DNA from: DATEMK01 sp039914625
Lineage (GTDB): Bacteria > Bacteroidota > Bacteroidia > AKYH767-A > OLB10
NCBI GenBank assembly: GCA_039914625.1
Contig: JBDSOU010000155.1
Location: forward strand, 1-13,942
Direction of reading: 5' to 3'
Length of the DNA stretch: 13,942 bases
Shown here: positions 1-7,762 of the stretch, in pieces
Layout of the letters: the number at the start of each line of letters is the position of its first letter
How positions within the stretch are numbered: the stretch's first letter is position 1
Notes under the pieces: model-generated
The model's database searches: none
What the model saw: the letters and a program-made list of their open reading frames with translations, nothing else
Told to the model about the DNA's origin: nothing
Position numbers and translations under genes: made by a program

Positions 1-447
1 GAAACAAGCTAAGTTTAAAAAAATTATTTTTGAACAATAAATAACTTGAATCCATCAGACTGCAATTATGTCATATTTTGAATTAAAAAACTACCGAACC
101 ATTGCTTTAAATAAGGTTGTTTCGACCAAAAAAAATTATAATAAATCCATTTATTCTGGTAAAAATATGAAGATGTATAAAATCAAAAAGGCACCCTTCC
201 TCGAAGCGCACCTTTCTGATTTCGTTTACTGAAAACCTAAACCAATCAATCAGGTTGGGAAAGGCAGTCTAATTTATAAATCTCAAAATGCATGCCAGAG
301 AACGGTTTCCAAAGTATTTTAGTCATCATCTTGTCAAATTTTTATGGTTGCCCTAAAAATTGTTTCTTTTTTGCCAAATAAAGCCATAATTGAATATTCC
401 AATCTAAAAAACTATTTTTGCATGGAACAATTTAAAAAATTAAAATT
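1..447. other. AT-rich leader without a convincing gene
   Basis: This stretch holds no gene I can support until the RRM promoter near its right end. The longest plus-strand reading frame with an ATG start is a 53-codon Lys-rich frame at 68-232. It resembles nothing I recognise, and an open frame also runs on the opposite strand across much of the same DNA, so chance is the simplest explanation. A short inverted repeat (AACCT...AGGTT) lies near 234-256 but has no T-tract. I see no tRNA, insertion sequence or CRISPR repeat. Confidence 0.5.
389..420 (+). promoter_or_regulatory. Bacteroidota-type promoter of the RRM gene
   Basis: A -7 element TATTTTTG (413-420) matches the Bacteroidota consensus TAnnTTTG exactly. 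ATTG at 389-392 sits 20 bases upstream, at the spacing expected of the -33 element (TTG/TTTG). Transcription would begin near 427, leaving a leader of only about 20 bases before the ATG at 448. The motif match and spacing are seen; promoter activity is inferred. Confidence 0.6.
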
Positions 448-726
448 ATGAACATTTTTGTAGGAAGTCTTCCATTTAAAATAGAAGAAGATGAATTAAG
501 ATCACAGTTTGAAAAATTTGGCGCTGTGAGTACAGTAAAAATAATTGCAGATAAATATTCCGGTCGCAGCAAAGGATTTGGTTTTGTTGATATGCCTGAA
601 GATGAAGACGCGCAAAAAGCAATTGATAGTCTTAATGGATCTGAGGTTATGGGACGTAAAATTGTGGTAAATAAAGCTGAGGAAAGAAAAAGTGATGGTC
701 CCAGGCGCAGCGACAAAAGATGGTAA
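448..726 (+). CDS. RNA recognition motif (RRM) RNA-binding protein
   Basis: This 92-residue protein is essentially one RRM domain. RNP2 is at residues 2-9 (NIFVGSLP) and RNP1 at 42-49 (KGFGFVDM). The aromatic residues that stack on RNA bases are present (F4, F44, F46), although the last RNP1 position is Met rather than the usual Phe or Tyr. The final dozen residues (from about 80) are basic (KSDGPRRSDKRW), a short version of the charged or Gly-rich tails seen in bacterial members. Such proteins bind single-stranded RNA in the cytoplasm and are often cold- or stress-regulated in cyanobacteria; the targets here are unknown. The ATG lies about 20 bases below a good promoter and the stop is 27 bases before a terminator hairpin, so it is probably a single-gene unit. 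The family call is secure; the specific role is not. Confidence 0.93.
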   Translation: MNIFVGSLPFKIEEDELRSQFEKFGAVSTVKIIADKYSGRSKGFGFVDMPEDEDAQKAIDSLNGSEVMGRKIVVNKAEERKSDGPRRSDKRW

Positions 727-753
727 GCTGAATTGATTTACAACTTCCTGCCA

Positions 754-793
754 CATAACTGCTTTTTTTTCAAAAACCAGTTGTGATTTTTTT
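754..793 (+). terminator. Rho-independent terminator after the RRM gene
   Basis: CATAACTG (754-761) pairs with CAGTTGTG (778-785), eight pairs with one G-T wobble. An inner T5/A5 stem (763-767 with 772-776) extends the hairpin. A run of seven T follows at 787-793. It starts 27 bases after the RRM stop codon and should shield the downstream DUF763 relic from read-through. Confidence 0.7.
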
Positions 794-798
794 GCTCC

Positions 799-1120
799 CC
801 GGTGCTAAGCCCGTCACGTTTTTCATTTGCACATGAAGGAAAAGACGGGCACCCGTTTACTTTGCCTTTAAAGTTATATGATCAACCCATTCAATTGATT
901 GAACAATCCATTCAAAAAACAAAGCTTGCCAGTAATCATCAAAACACGACAATTAAAAATCTTTCGTACGTTGCTCAATTACTTGAAGAGAACTTTATTC
1001 CCCGATTCCTCGGTGGACAATTTGATAGCACTCGAAAGAAATGAAAGCTATAAATATGAAGGAAGAACTGTTTTTGGAAAAGCTATAAAATCAAAACCAC
1101 TTCAGTTGATTATATTTTAG
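799..1120 (+). pseudogene. 3' remnant of a DUF763 family gene, frameshifted
   Basis: The conceptual product is the C-terminal part of a DUF763 protein, a family of about 400 residues with unknown function. The first part (from about 802) contains RFSFAHEGKDGHPF, then a Tyr-Asp and Lys-rich helix (KLYDQPIQLIEQSIQKTKLA), which I recognise from the end of that family. This frame ends at 1044. The family tail (LIALERNESYKYEGRTVFGK, then a hydrophobic end) continues in the next frame to the stop at 1120. Removing one C from the CCCC run at 1000-1003 joins the two frames as ENFIPDSSVDNLIALER. About three quarters of the gene (the N-terminal part) is missing: a stop lies at 784-786 and the RRM terminator directly precedes it. 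The GTG at 802 could start an ORF, but a functional product is unlikely. Family identification is from memory of the motif. Confidence 0.75.
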
Positions 1121-1232
1121 ATAGGTTTTTTGTCCAAATGATTATTTCATTTTTACTTCAGGGTTATATATAGTTAAGTAAACGGTTGGCATAGCTTTTT
1201 CTCCGTCCTATCGTTATTAAAAACTAATATTA

Positions 1233-2273
1233 GTGTCATCTCTTCTCCAATTCACAGGCAAAAGTATTTATTGCCCGCTCGCTGATGTGCATATTGACCC
1301 GTGGATGCCTGTGGAGCGTGCCATCATAACTCATGCTCACAGTGATCATGCAAAATGGGGTAGTAAAAATTACCTTGCACATAAAGACAGCGAACCCATT
1401 TTAAAATTGAGATTGGGAGAAGATATTTTTTTGCAAACGGTTGAGTACGGAGAAAAATTTTCAATTAACGGAGTTGCTTTTTCATTGCATCCTGCAGGGC
1501 ATATTATCGGTTCGGCACAAGTGAGAGTTGAATATAAAAATGAGGTATGGGTGGTGAGTGGTGATTATAAATTGGAAGATGATAATTTCTGCACTCCTTT
1601 TGAGCCTGTAAAATGCAATGTGTTCATCACTGAATCAACCTTTGGTTTACCAATTTACAAATGGCAACCCCAGGAAAAAGTTTTTTCTGAAATAAAGGGA
1701 TGGTATCAGAAAAATAAAAGTGAAGGCAAAGCAAGCGTGCTGATGAGTTACTCGCTTGGTAAGATGCAACGCATTCTTAAAAATTTAAATATTAATGATG
1801 AAATAATTTTTGCTCACGGTGCTGTTTATTCAGTGAATGAAAGATTGCGGCAGGCAGGTTTTAATTTACCTGCACTCACATTAGTTACAAAAGAAACGGA
1901 TAAAAAGCATTTTCGCGGAGCATTGATTCTCGCTCCCCCTTCTGCCGATGGTTCTGCATGGATGAAAAAATTTAATCCGTATTCGACAGGATATTGTTCA
2001 GGATGGATGCTGGTGCGCGGAGCAAAAAACAGGCGAGCTATTGACCAGGGATTTGTTCTGAGTGACCATGCTGACTGGAATGATTTGAATACCGCAATAA
2101 AAAATACAGGAGCGGAAAAGGTTTTTGTTACGCATGGTTACACAAGTGTTTTTTCAAAATGGCTGAATGAAAATAATATCGCTGCCGCTGAAGTTCAGAC
2201 CATGTATGGAACAGAGGAAGAGAAAGAAGAAACAGATATTTCAAATAACGATTCAAACAACACTGCTTCATGA
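1233..2273 (+). CDS. Ligase-associated DNA exonuclease (metallo-beta-lactamase/beta-CASP fold)
   Basis: This 346-residue protein is the nuclease of the ligase-associated repair cassette. The metal-binding signature of the metallo-beta-lactamase fold is at residues 34-39 (HAHSDH). It is followed by HPAGHIIGSAQ (86-96), the acidic D111 in SGDYK, ESTFG (134-138), and C-terminal SDHADW (277-282) and THGY (300-303), in the order expected for the family. It probably trims DNA ends before sealing. The start is GTG at 1233: an in-frame stop lies at 1218-1220, no ATG precedes the conserved LLQFTGKSIYCP segment, and no Shine-Dalgarno site is visible. The last 20 residues are acidic and Asn/Ser-rich and look disordered. 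Its stop overlaps the ligase start by four bases (ATGA), implying translational coupling. Confidence 0.92.
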   Translation: MSSLLQFTGKSIYCPLADVHIDPWMPVERAIITHAHSDHAKWGSKNYLAHKDSEPILKLRLGEDIFLQTVEYGEKFSINGVAFSLHPAGHIIGSAQVRVEYKNEVWVVSGDYKLEDDNFCTPFEPVKCNVFITESTFGLPIYKWQPQEKVFSEIKGWYQKNKSEGKASVLMSYSLGKMQRILKNLNINDEIIFAHGAVYSVNERLRQAGFNLPALTLVTKETDKKHFRGALILAPPSADGSAWMKKFNPYSTGYCSGWMLVRGAKNRRAIDQGFVLSDHADWNDLNTAIKNTGAEKVFVTHGYTSVFSKWLNENNIAAAEVQTMYGTEEEKEETDISNNDSNNTAS

Positions 2274-3868
2274 AACTTTTTGCAGAATTATTTTTGAATC
2301 TTGACAGGACGAATAAAACCAATAATAAGGTTGAATTGCTGAAAAATTATTTTCTTACCGCTGCTGATAGTGATAAGATTTGGGCGCTTGCATTGTTTAC
2401 AGGAAGGAGACCTTCATTTAAAATTAACAGCACACAGATGCAACAATGGGCTGCTGCCGAAGCTCAAATACCGAACTGGCTTTTTCGTGAAAGTTATAAC
2501 AGCGTTGGTGATTTAGGCGAAACTATTTCATTAATTCTTCCGCAAAAGAAAAATGATGTAAAGGAAAAATCATTGAGTGAATGGTTTGAATATTTAAACC
2601 TTCTTCCAAAAATGAGTGATGAGGAGAAAAGAAATCATATTATTAACGCATGGAAAGAATTATCGCAGCATGAAATATTTGTGTTCAATAAATTATTGAT
2701 GGGAAGCTTTCGCATTGGCGTTTCACAAACTTTGGTTGTGCGTGCAATTGCAGAAGCAACAAAAGTGGATTCAAATATTATTGCGCACCGCATCATGGGA
2801 AAATGGAATCCGTTTGACGCTACTTTTGAAAAATTGATTATAAATGAAAATAAAAATGACAATGCTTCACGACCGTTTCCGTTTTACCTCGCTTACCCGA
2901 TTGAAGGTGATGTGTCAGAATTAGGAAATGCTGATGATTGGTTTGCCGAATGGAAATGGGATGGAATTCGTTCGCAAATAATTTTTCGCAATAACGAATT
3001 ATTTATCTGGACTCGTGGGGAAGATTTGGCAACGGATAAATTTCCGGAACTGCATATTTTAAAAACAATATTGCCAGATGGAACAGTTCTCGATGGTGAG
3101 ATTGTAACTTTTCGTGATAACAAACCTTTGCCTTTTAATATTTTGCAAACGCGCATTGGAAGAAAAAACCTGACTAAGAAAATTCTTGAAGATGCTCCTG
3201 TCGCATTTATTGCTTATGATTTACTTGAAATAAACGGAGAAGATATCAGGCAGCAGCCTCAACGCGAAAGAATAAAATTGTTAGAAGAACTTTATTCAAC
3301 TATTAATTCAATACCAGCTTTTACTATTTCTCCATTGCTTGAATTTAAAAATTGGGATGAACTGAAAGTGCTGCATACTCAATCGCGCGAAAATGTTGCA
3401 GAAGGTTTTATGATAAAAAATAAAAACAGCGCGTACCAGGTTGGACGAAAAAAAGGTGATTGGTGGAAATGGAAAGTAAATCCTTTGAGCATAGATGCAG
3501 TGTTAGTGTATGCACAAAAAGGTCACGGGCGCAGGACTGAATTATATACTGATTATACTTTTGCTGTGTGGGACGCAGAGAAAAAATTAATTCCTTTTGC
3601 GAAAGCATATTCCGGTTTGACAGATTTGGAAATTGCAGAGGTGGATAGATTTATAAAACAACATACGTTGGAAAAATTTGGTCCTGTCAGAACTGTTACA
3701 CCACAATTGGTTTTCGAAATTGGATTTGAAGGAATCAATGTATCAACACGTCACAAGTCAGGTATTGCGGTGCGCTTTCCTCGAATACTCCGATGGAGAA
3801 AAGATAAGCCCGTTGAAGAAGCCGACACATTGGAAAATCTGAAAAAGATTTTGGAAACATATAAGTAA
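2270..3868 (+). CDS. ATP-dependent DNA ligase of the ligase-associated repair cassette
   Basis: This 532-residue ATP-dependent DNA ligase seals nicks through an enzyme-adenylate intermediate. Residues 1-200 form the helical N-terminal DNA-binding region (contains KLLMGSFRIGVSQTLV, 141-156). The adenylation domain follows, with motif I at 229-232 (KWDG, K229 taking AMP) and the motif III region at 273-278 (VLDGEI). Motif IV is in EGFMIK and motif V in WWKWKVNP. The OB-fold domain closes the protein (GHGRRTELY, then VFEIGFEGI and the basic RFPRILRWRKDKP). It is not the LigD type: there is no polymerase or phosphoesterase domain and no Ku gene nearby. It overlaps the exonuclease gene by four bases and ends 13 bases before the helicase start. 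Confidence 0.96.
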   Translation: MKLFAELFLNLDRTNKTNNKVELLKNYFLTAADSDKIWALALFTGRRPSFKINSTQMQQWAAAEAQIPNWLFRESYNSVGDLGETISLILPQKKNDVKEKSLSEWFEYLNLLPKMSDEEKRNHIINAWKELSQHEIFVFNKLLMGSFRIGVSQTLVVRAIAEATKVDSNIIAHRIMGKWNPFDATFEKLIINENKNDNASRPFPFYLAYPIEGDVSELGNADDWFAEWKWDGIRSQIIFRNNELFIWTRGEDLATDKFPELHILKTILPDGTVLDGEIVTFRDNKPLPFNILQTRIGRKNLTKKILEDAPVAFIAYDLLEINGEDIRQQPQRERIKLLEELYSTINSIPAFTISPLLEFKNWDELKVLHTQSRENVAEGFMIKNKNSAYQVGRKKGDWWKWKVNPLSIDAVLVYAQKGHGRRTELYTDYTFAVWDAEKKLIPFAKAYSGLTDLEIAEVDRFIKQHTLEKFGPVRTVTPQLVFEIGFEGINVSTRHKSGIAVRFPRILRWRKDKPVEEADTLENLKKILETYK

Positions 3869-3881
3869 AGAAAAGTTATTT

Positions 3882-6338
3882 GTGCAAAAAACAAAAGGTC
3901 ACAAAATTTTATTGCCGTGGTTAAAATTAAAAAACTGGAAGCTTGCATCTTTTCAGAAAGAAACGATTGATGCTTTTCTTTCAGGAAAAAGCGGTTTGGT
4001 AAATGCGCCAACAGGAAGCGGAAAAACCTATTCGCTGTGGTTTCCTGTATTGATTAACTATATCAACACCACAAAAGAATATAAAACCAAACCCGCACGA
4101 GGATTACAAATTTTATGGATTACTCCATTGCGCGCATTGGCAAAAGATTTACAACGCAACATGCAGCAGGCTTGTGATGAAATGGAAATTCCGTGGCAGG
4201 TGGGAATCCGTACCGGTGACATGGCATCGAAGGAACGGACGAGCCAGAAAAAGCAAATGCCGCAATCGCTTATCATCACACCTGAAAGCTTGCATTTATT
4301 ATTTGCGCAGAAAAACAGTTGGGAGCTATTTAAAAACATTCATACAGTTGTGGTGGACGAATGGCATGAGCTGATTGGCAGTAAAAGAGGAGTGCAAACA
4401 GAATTAGCTTTAGCACGGTTAAGAAAAATAAATCCTCAACTGAAAACCTGGGGAATTTCAGCCACTATAGGAAACCTGGAACAGGCTAAAGAATTATTAA
4501 TGGGTGTAAACAATACCGATTCAATAATTATAAAAGCCCAATCGAAAAAGAAAATAATTGTCCAGACAATTCTACCTGAAAAAATTGAAACATTACCGTG
4601 GGCTGGTTATCTTGGAATTAAATTGTTAGATAAAGTTGTTGAGGTAATTAAGCAAAGCAGAACGACATTACTTTTTACTAATACCCGTTCGCAAACTGAA
4701 ATCTGGTATCGTGCCATCATTGAAAAATATCCTGAATTTGCAGGAATCGCGGCATTGCATCACGGTTCGTTAGACAGAGAATTGCGTGCATGGGTGGAAG
4801 AATCATTACACAATGAAAAATTAAAATTAGTTATATGCACTTCAAGTCTTGACTTGGGTGTTGATTTTCGTCCTGTAGAAACGGTGATACAAGTTGGAAG
4901 TCCTAAAAGTATTTCGAGGTTCATACAACGTGCGGGGCGAAGCGGTCACCAGCCGGATGCTGCAAGTAAAATTTATTTTACACCCACACATTCGCTTGAA
5001 TTAATTGAAGCGGTTTCGTTGCGTGAAGGAGTGGAAAAAAATATCCTGGAAGAAAGAATTCCTATTGTAAATGCGTACGATGTGCTGGCACAATGGATGG
5101 TGACATTGGCTGTAGGGGAAGGATTTTATGAGGCAGATTTATTTGAGGAAATAAAAAAAACTTTTTGTTACCGATTCATTGAAAGAAAAGAATGGGAATG
5201 GCTGTTGGGTTATATTACCACGGGGAGTTCATCGCTTACTGCATATGATGAATTCAGGAAAGTTGAAATTGAAAATAATCTTTTCACTGTAAAAGACAGG
5301 CGCATTGCCATGCGGCACCGGATTAGCATGGGTACTATAGTATCAGATGCTTCCCTGCGTGTAAAATTTCAACACGGTAAATATTTAGGATCTATCGAAG
5401 AATCTTTTATAGCGCGTTTGAAACCCGGTGATGTTTTCTGGTTTGCAGGAATGAGCCTGGAGTTTATTCGCATTCGTGAAATGACTGTTACAGTTCGGAA
5501 AGCTGGAAATCAAAAAGGAGTGGTTCCGCAATGGATGGGCGGACGAATGCCGTTGTCATCAAAGCTCTCTGCATTTATTCGCGAACGTCTTTCCGATGCA
5601 ATAGAAAATCCTTACAAAGAAATTGAAATAAAAAAATTGCAACCGTTGCTTGAATTACAAAATGAACGTTCAAAAATTCCTTCAAATGATGAACTCTTAA
5701 TTGAACAATTCGAGACGCGCGAAGGACATCATATTTTTATTTTTCCTTTTGAAGGTAGATTGGTTCACGAAGGCATGGCGGCTTTGCTTGCATACCGAAT
5801 AAGTAAATTAAGTCCGATAACTTTTTCTATTGCGATGAACGATTATGGCTTTGAATTATTGAGCGACCAATATGTTAGTAAAGAAATATTAGTTTCTAAT
5901 GCTAATTTGTTTACAACCGATAACCTGCTGGATGATATAAATAAAAGTGTGAACTCAACCGAAATGGCAAAAAGAAAATTCAGGGAAATTGCTTCTATTG
6001 CAGGTTTAATATTCCAGGGATTTCCGGGGAAGCATATTCAGACCCGGCAATTGCAGGCTTCTTCCTCTTTGTTATTTGATGTGATTAACGAATATGAAAA
6101 AAATAATTTATTTGTGCGCCAGGCTTTCCAGGAGGTGCTGGATTATCAATTGGAAGAAGTGCGTTTGCGAAATGCGCTGAAAAGAATCACAGAACAAAAA
6201 GTAATTATTAAAACTATTAGTAAACCCAGCCCTCTTTCCTTTCCATTGTTAGTTGACCGTTTGCGGGAACAGCTTACCTCTGAAAAATTAGAAGTTAGAG
6301 TACAAAAAATGATAAAGGCATACAGCGATGGAGATTGA
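3882..6338 (+). CDS. Ligase-associated DEXH-box helicase (Lhr-core type)
   Basis: This 818-residue superfamily 2 helicase should unwind or translocate on DNA using ATP. Visible motifs, in order: Q-motif-like SFQKETI (23-29), Walker A APTGSGKT (42-49), Ia TPLRALAKDL (81-90), DEXH box VVDEWHEL (157-164), motif III SAT (193-195), motif IV LLFTNTRSQTE (263-273), motif V CTSSLDLGVDF (319-329) and motif VI QRAGRSGH (349-356). The roughly 400 residues after it fit the winged-helix and Lhr-core domains. Pseudomonas putida Lhr-core, encoded in an equivalent four-gene operon, is a DNA helicase; the same role is inferred here. The start is GTG at 3882, giving a 13-base gap after the ligase stop; an alternative start cannot be excluded. 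Its last 11 bases overlap the phosphoesterase gene. Confidence 0.95.
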   Translation: MQKTKGHKILLPWLKLKNWKLASFQKETIDAFLSGKSGLVNAPTGSGKTYSLWFPVLINYINTTKEYKTKPARGLQILWITPLRALAKDLQRNMQQACDEMEIPWQVGIRTGDMASKERTSQKKQMPQSLIITPESLHLLFAQKNSWELFKNIHTVVVDEWHELIGSKRGVQTELALARLRKINPQLKTWGISATIGNLEQAKELLMGVNNTDSIIIKAQSKKKIIVQTILPEKIETLPWAGYLGIKLLDKVVEVIKQSRTTLLFTNTRSQTEIWYRAIIEKYPEFAGIAALHHGSLDRELRAWVEESLHNEKLKLVICTSSLDLGVDFRPVETVIQVGSPKSISRFIQRAGRSGHQPDAASKIYFTPTHSLELIEAVSLREGVEKNILEERIPIVNAYDVLAQWMVTLAVGEGFYEADLFEEIKKTFCYRFIERKEWEWLLGYITTGSSSLTAYDEFRKVEIENNLFTVKDRRIAMRHRISMGTIVSDASLRVKFQHGKYLGSIEESFIARLKPGDVFWFAGMSLEFIRIREMTVTVRKAGNQKGVVPQWMGGRMPLSSKLSAFIRERLSDAIENPYKEIEIKKLQPLLELQNERSKIPSNDELLIEQFETREGHHIFIFPFEGRLVHEGMAALLAYRISKLSPITFSIAMNDYGFELLSDQYVSKEILVSNANLFTTDNLLDDINKSVNSTEMAKRKFREIASIAGLIFQGFPGKHIQTRQLQASSSLLFDVINEYEKNNLFVRQAFQEVLDYQLEEVRLRNALKRITEQKVIIKTISKPSPLSFPLLVDRLREQLTSEKLEVRVQKMIKAYSDGD

Positions 6339-6966
6339 AATCAGGAATCAGCATTTTAAATTGCTTCCGCAAAAAGCTGTATTCTGGAAAGAAGCAAAAA
6401 CACTTTTAGTAAGCGACCTGCATTTGGGAAAAGTTACACACTTCAGAAAAGAAGGAATTGCAATTCCAACTGCTGTGTTCGAAGACAACTTCAAAAGATT
6501 AGATGAACTGATCCTCACCAATAATATTTACCGTATTATTTTCCTCGGTGATTTATTTCATAACCGGCTCAATTCAGAATGGGAAGTATTTGCAAAATGG
6601 AGAAATAAATATCATTCGGTTGAAATGATAATCGTTTTGGGAAACCATGATATTTTACCGCTAAGATTATTTGATGAAAATAAAATCATTGTATATACAG
6701 ATGAATTCAGGGAAGGGCAATTTTTATTTGCTCATCATCCTAAAACAAAGTTTGAAAACGATATATATATATTCTGCGGACATATTCATCCGGTGTTTTG
6801 TTTAAGAGCTAAAGGAAGACAAAATATAAAGCTGCCCTGTTTTGTTTTTGATGAAATGCAGGCAGTGCTGCCCAGCTTTGGCATTTTTACGGGGGGATAC
6901 GAAATGAAATTAACTGAATTCAGGAAAATATTTTTGATTACTGATAGGGAAATTGTTAGTGTATAG
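6328..6966 (+). CDS. Ligase-associated metallophosphoesterase/endonuclease (PdeM/MPE type)
   Basis: This 212-residue binuclear metallophosphoesterase is the fourth member of the repair cassette. The metal ligands sit in SDLHLGK (29-35; D30, H32), LGDLFHN (73-79; D75), LGNHD (104-108; N106, H107), the His pair at 136-137 and CGHIHP (150-155; H152, H154). This is the complete set expected for the superfamily. The P. putida homologue has manganese-dependent nuclease and phosphodiesterase activity; the same is inferred here. Translation probably starts at the ATG overlapping the end of the helicase gene by 11 bases. No membrane segment or signal peptide is apparent. The operon appears to end here, because about 150 non-coding bases follow. 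Confidence 0.94.
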   Translation: MEIEIRNQHFKLLPQKAVFWKEAKTLLVSDLHLGKVTHFRKEGIAIPTAVFEDNFKRLDELILTNNIYRIIFLGDLFHNRLNSEWEVFAKWRNKYHSVEMIIVLGNHDILPLRLFDENKIIVYTDEFREGQFLFAHHPKTKFENDIYIFCGHIHPVFCLRAKGRQNIKLPCFVFDEMQAVLPSFGIFTGGYEMKLTEFRKIFLITDREIVSV

Positions 6967-7115
6967 TTTCTCTGTATGATTTATTTTTTCTTTTTTCATT
7001 GCAGAATTATTAATTTTTTTTTATAACATCTCAATTCTACAATTGTCTTGATGGCACGTTATTTTCTAAATAAGTTAACAAAAATTTTATAACGGGATAA
7101 TAAAAATCATATCAA

Positions 7116-7640
7116 ATGCAAAAAGATCCGAAAAAAAACAAAACTGATTTAACAGCACAAGATGCTATCAACAAACTTAAAGAACTGATTAAAGGTGAAT
7201 CTATCTGCCTTTTCTGCACAGAGCTTATGAAGCAGCCCATTATTACAAGGCCGATGCACACGCAACAAGTGGATGATGATGGAAACATCTGGTTCATGAG
7301 TTCTATTAAAAGTGATAAGAATGCAGAAATAGCGCAAAACAATTCCGTGCAGTTATTTTACTCTAATCCAGGAAATTCAGAATATTTAAGTGTTTTGGGA
7401 AATGCAACTATTTCAACAGACAGAAATAAAATTGAAGAGCTCTGGTCTCCTTTCGCAAAAGCATGGTTCCAGGACGGAAAGGATGATGCCGACATTTCTT
7501 TAATTAAAGTAGTTCCTCAAACTGCATATTACTGGGATACTAAAAGCAATAAAATGATTTCCATGATTCAGATGCTTGCAGCTGTTGTAACAGGAAGTGC
7601 CCCTGATGATGGTGTGGAGGGAACACTTAAGGTAAAGTAA
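7116..7640 (+). CDS. Pyridoxamine 5'-phosphate oxidase-fold general stress protein
   Basis: This 174-residue protein is of the general stress protein 26 type, a split-barrel fold related to pyridoxamine 5'-phosphate oxidase that usually binds FMN, FAD or F420. The N-terminal helix (about 12-25, TAQDAINKLKELI) leads into the barrel. ITRPMHTQQVDDDGNIWF (43-60) and FYSNPGNSEYLSVLG (81-95) are typical of the subfamily, as is the late AYYWDTKSNKM segment (137-147). The electron donor and substrate cannot be told from sequence. The ATG at 7116 is preceded by a 149-base gap with no strong promoter match. An imperfect inverted repeat at 6999-7008/7033-7042 lies in that gap, without a T-tract. Convergent with the regulator gene downstream. 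Confidence 0.88.
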   Translation: MQKDPKKNKTDLTAQDAINKLKELIKGESICLFCTELMKQPIITRPMHTQQVDDDGNIWFMSSIKSDKNAEIAQNNSVQLFYSNPGNSEYLSVLGNATISTDRNKIEELWSPFAKAWFQDGKDDADISLIKVVPQTAYYWDTKSNKMISMIQMLAAVVTGSAPDDGVEGTLKVK

Positions 7641-7671
7641 AAAGGAAAATACTATTTAAAAAGGCTCACAC

Positions 7672-7723
7672 ACCCATGGCTTCGGTAAACTAAAACGAAG
7701 ATACAGCAGTTGTATTTGTGGGT
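7672..7723. other. Possible three-way-junction RNA/DNA structure between convergent genes
   Basis: Three nested inverted repeats fit in 52 bases: an outer stem ACCCA (7672-7676) with TGGGT (7719-7723), extendable by two G-T pairs; a hairpin CTTCG (7680-7684) with CGAAG (7696-7700); and directly next to it ATACA (7701-7705) with TGTAT (7711-7715). Together they could fold as a compact three-way junction. There is no T-tract, so it is not a classic terminator. Each stem is only five strong pairs and chance is possible. Confidence 0.3.
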
Positions 7724-7762
7724 AGTGGTATCAAAAGATCAGGATTACGATTTGCAATAAAA

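Noticed and set aside
68..232. 53-codon Lys-rich open reading frame with ATG start
   Set aside because: No recognisable family, no promoter match, and an equally long open frame lies on the opposite strand over part of it. Chance in AT-rich DNA is the simpler explanation.
899..1120. Apparent separate 73-codon gene overlapping the DUF763 relic
   Set aside because: Its first half is a shifted frame of the relic. Only the part after about 1003 is meaningful, as the continuation of DUF763 after a one-base frameshift.
6999..7042. Imperfect inverted repeat TTGCAGAATT...AATTCTACAA as terminator of the repair operon
   Set aside because: It has one mismatch, a 24-base AT-rich loop and no T-tract after the second arm, so it is too weak to annotate as a terminator.
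7116..7640. Stress protein as a fifth member of the repair operon
   Set aside because: A 149-base gap separates it from the phosphoesterase gene, and the family is not part of the known cassette. Co-orientation alone is not enough.
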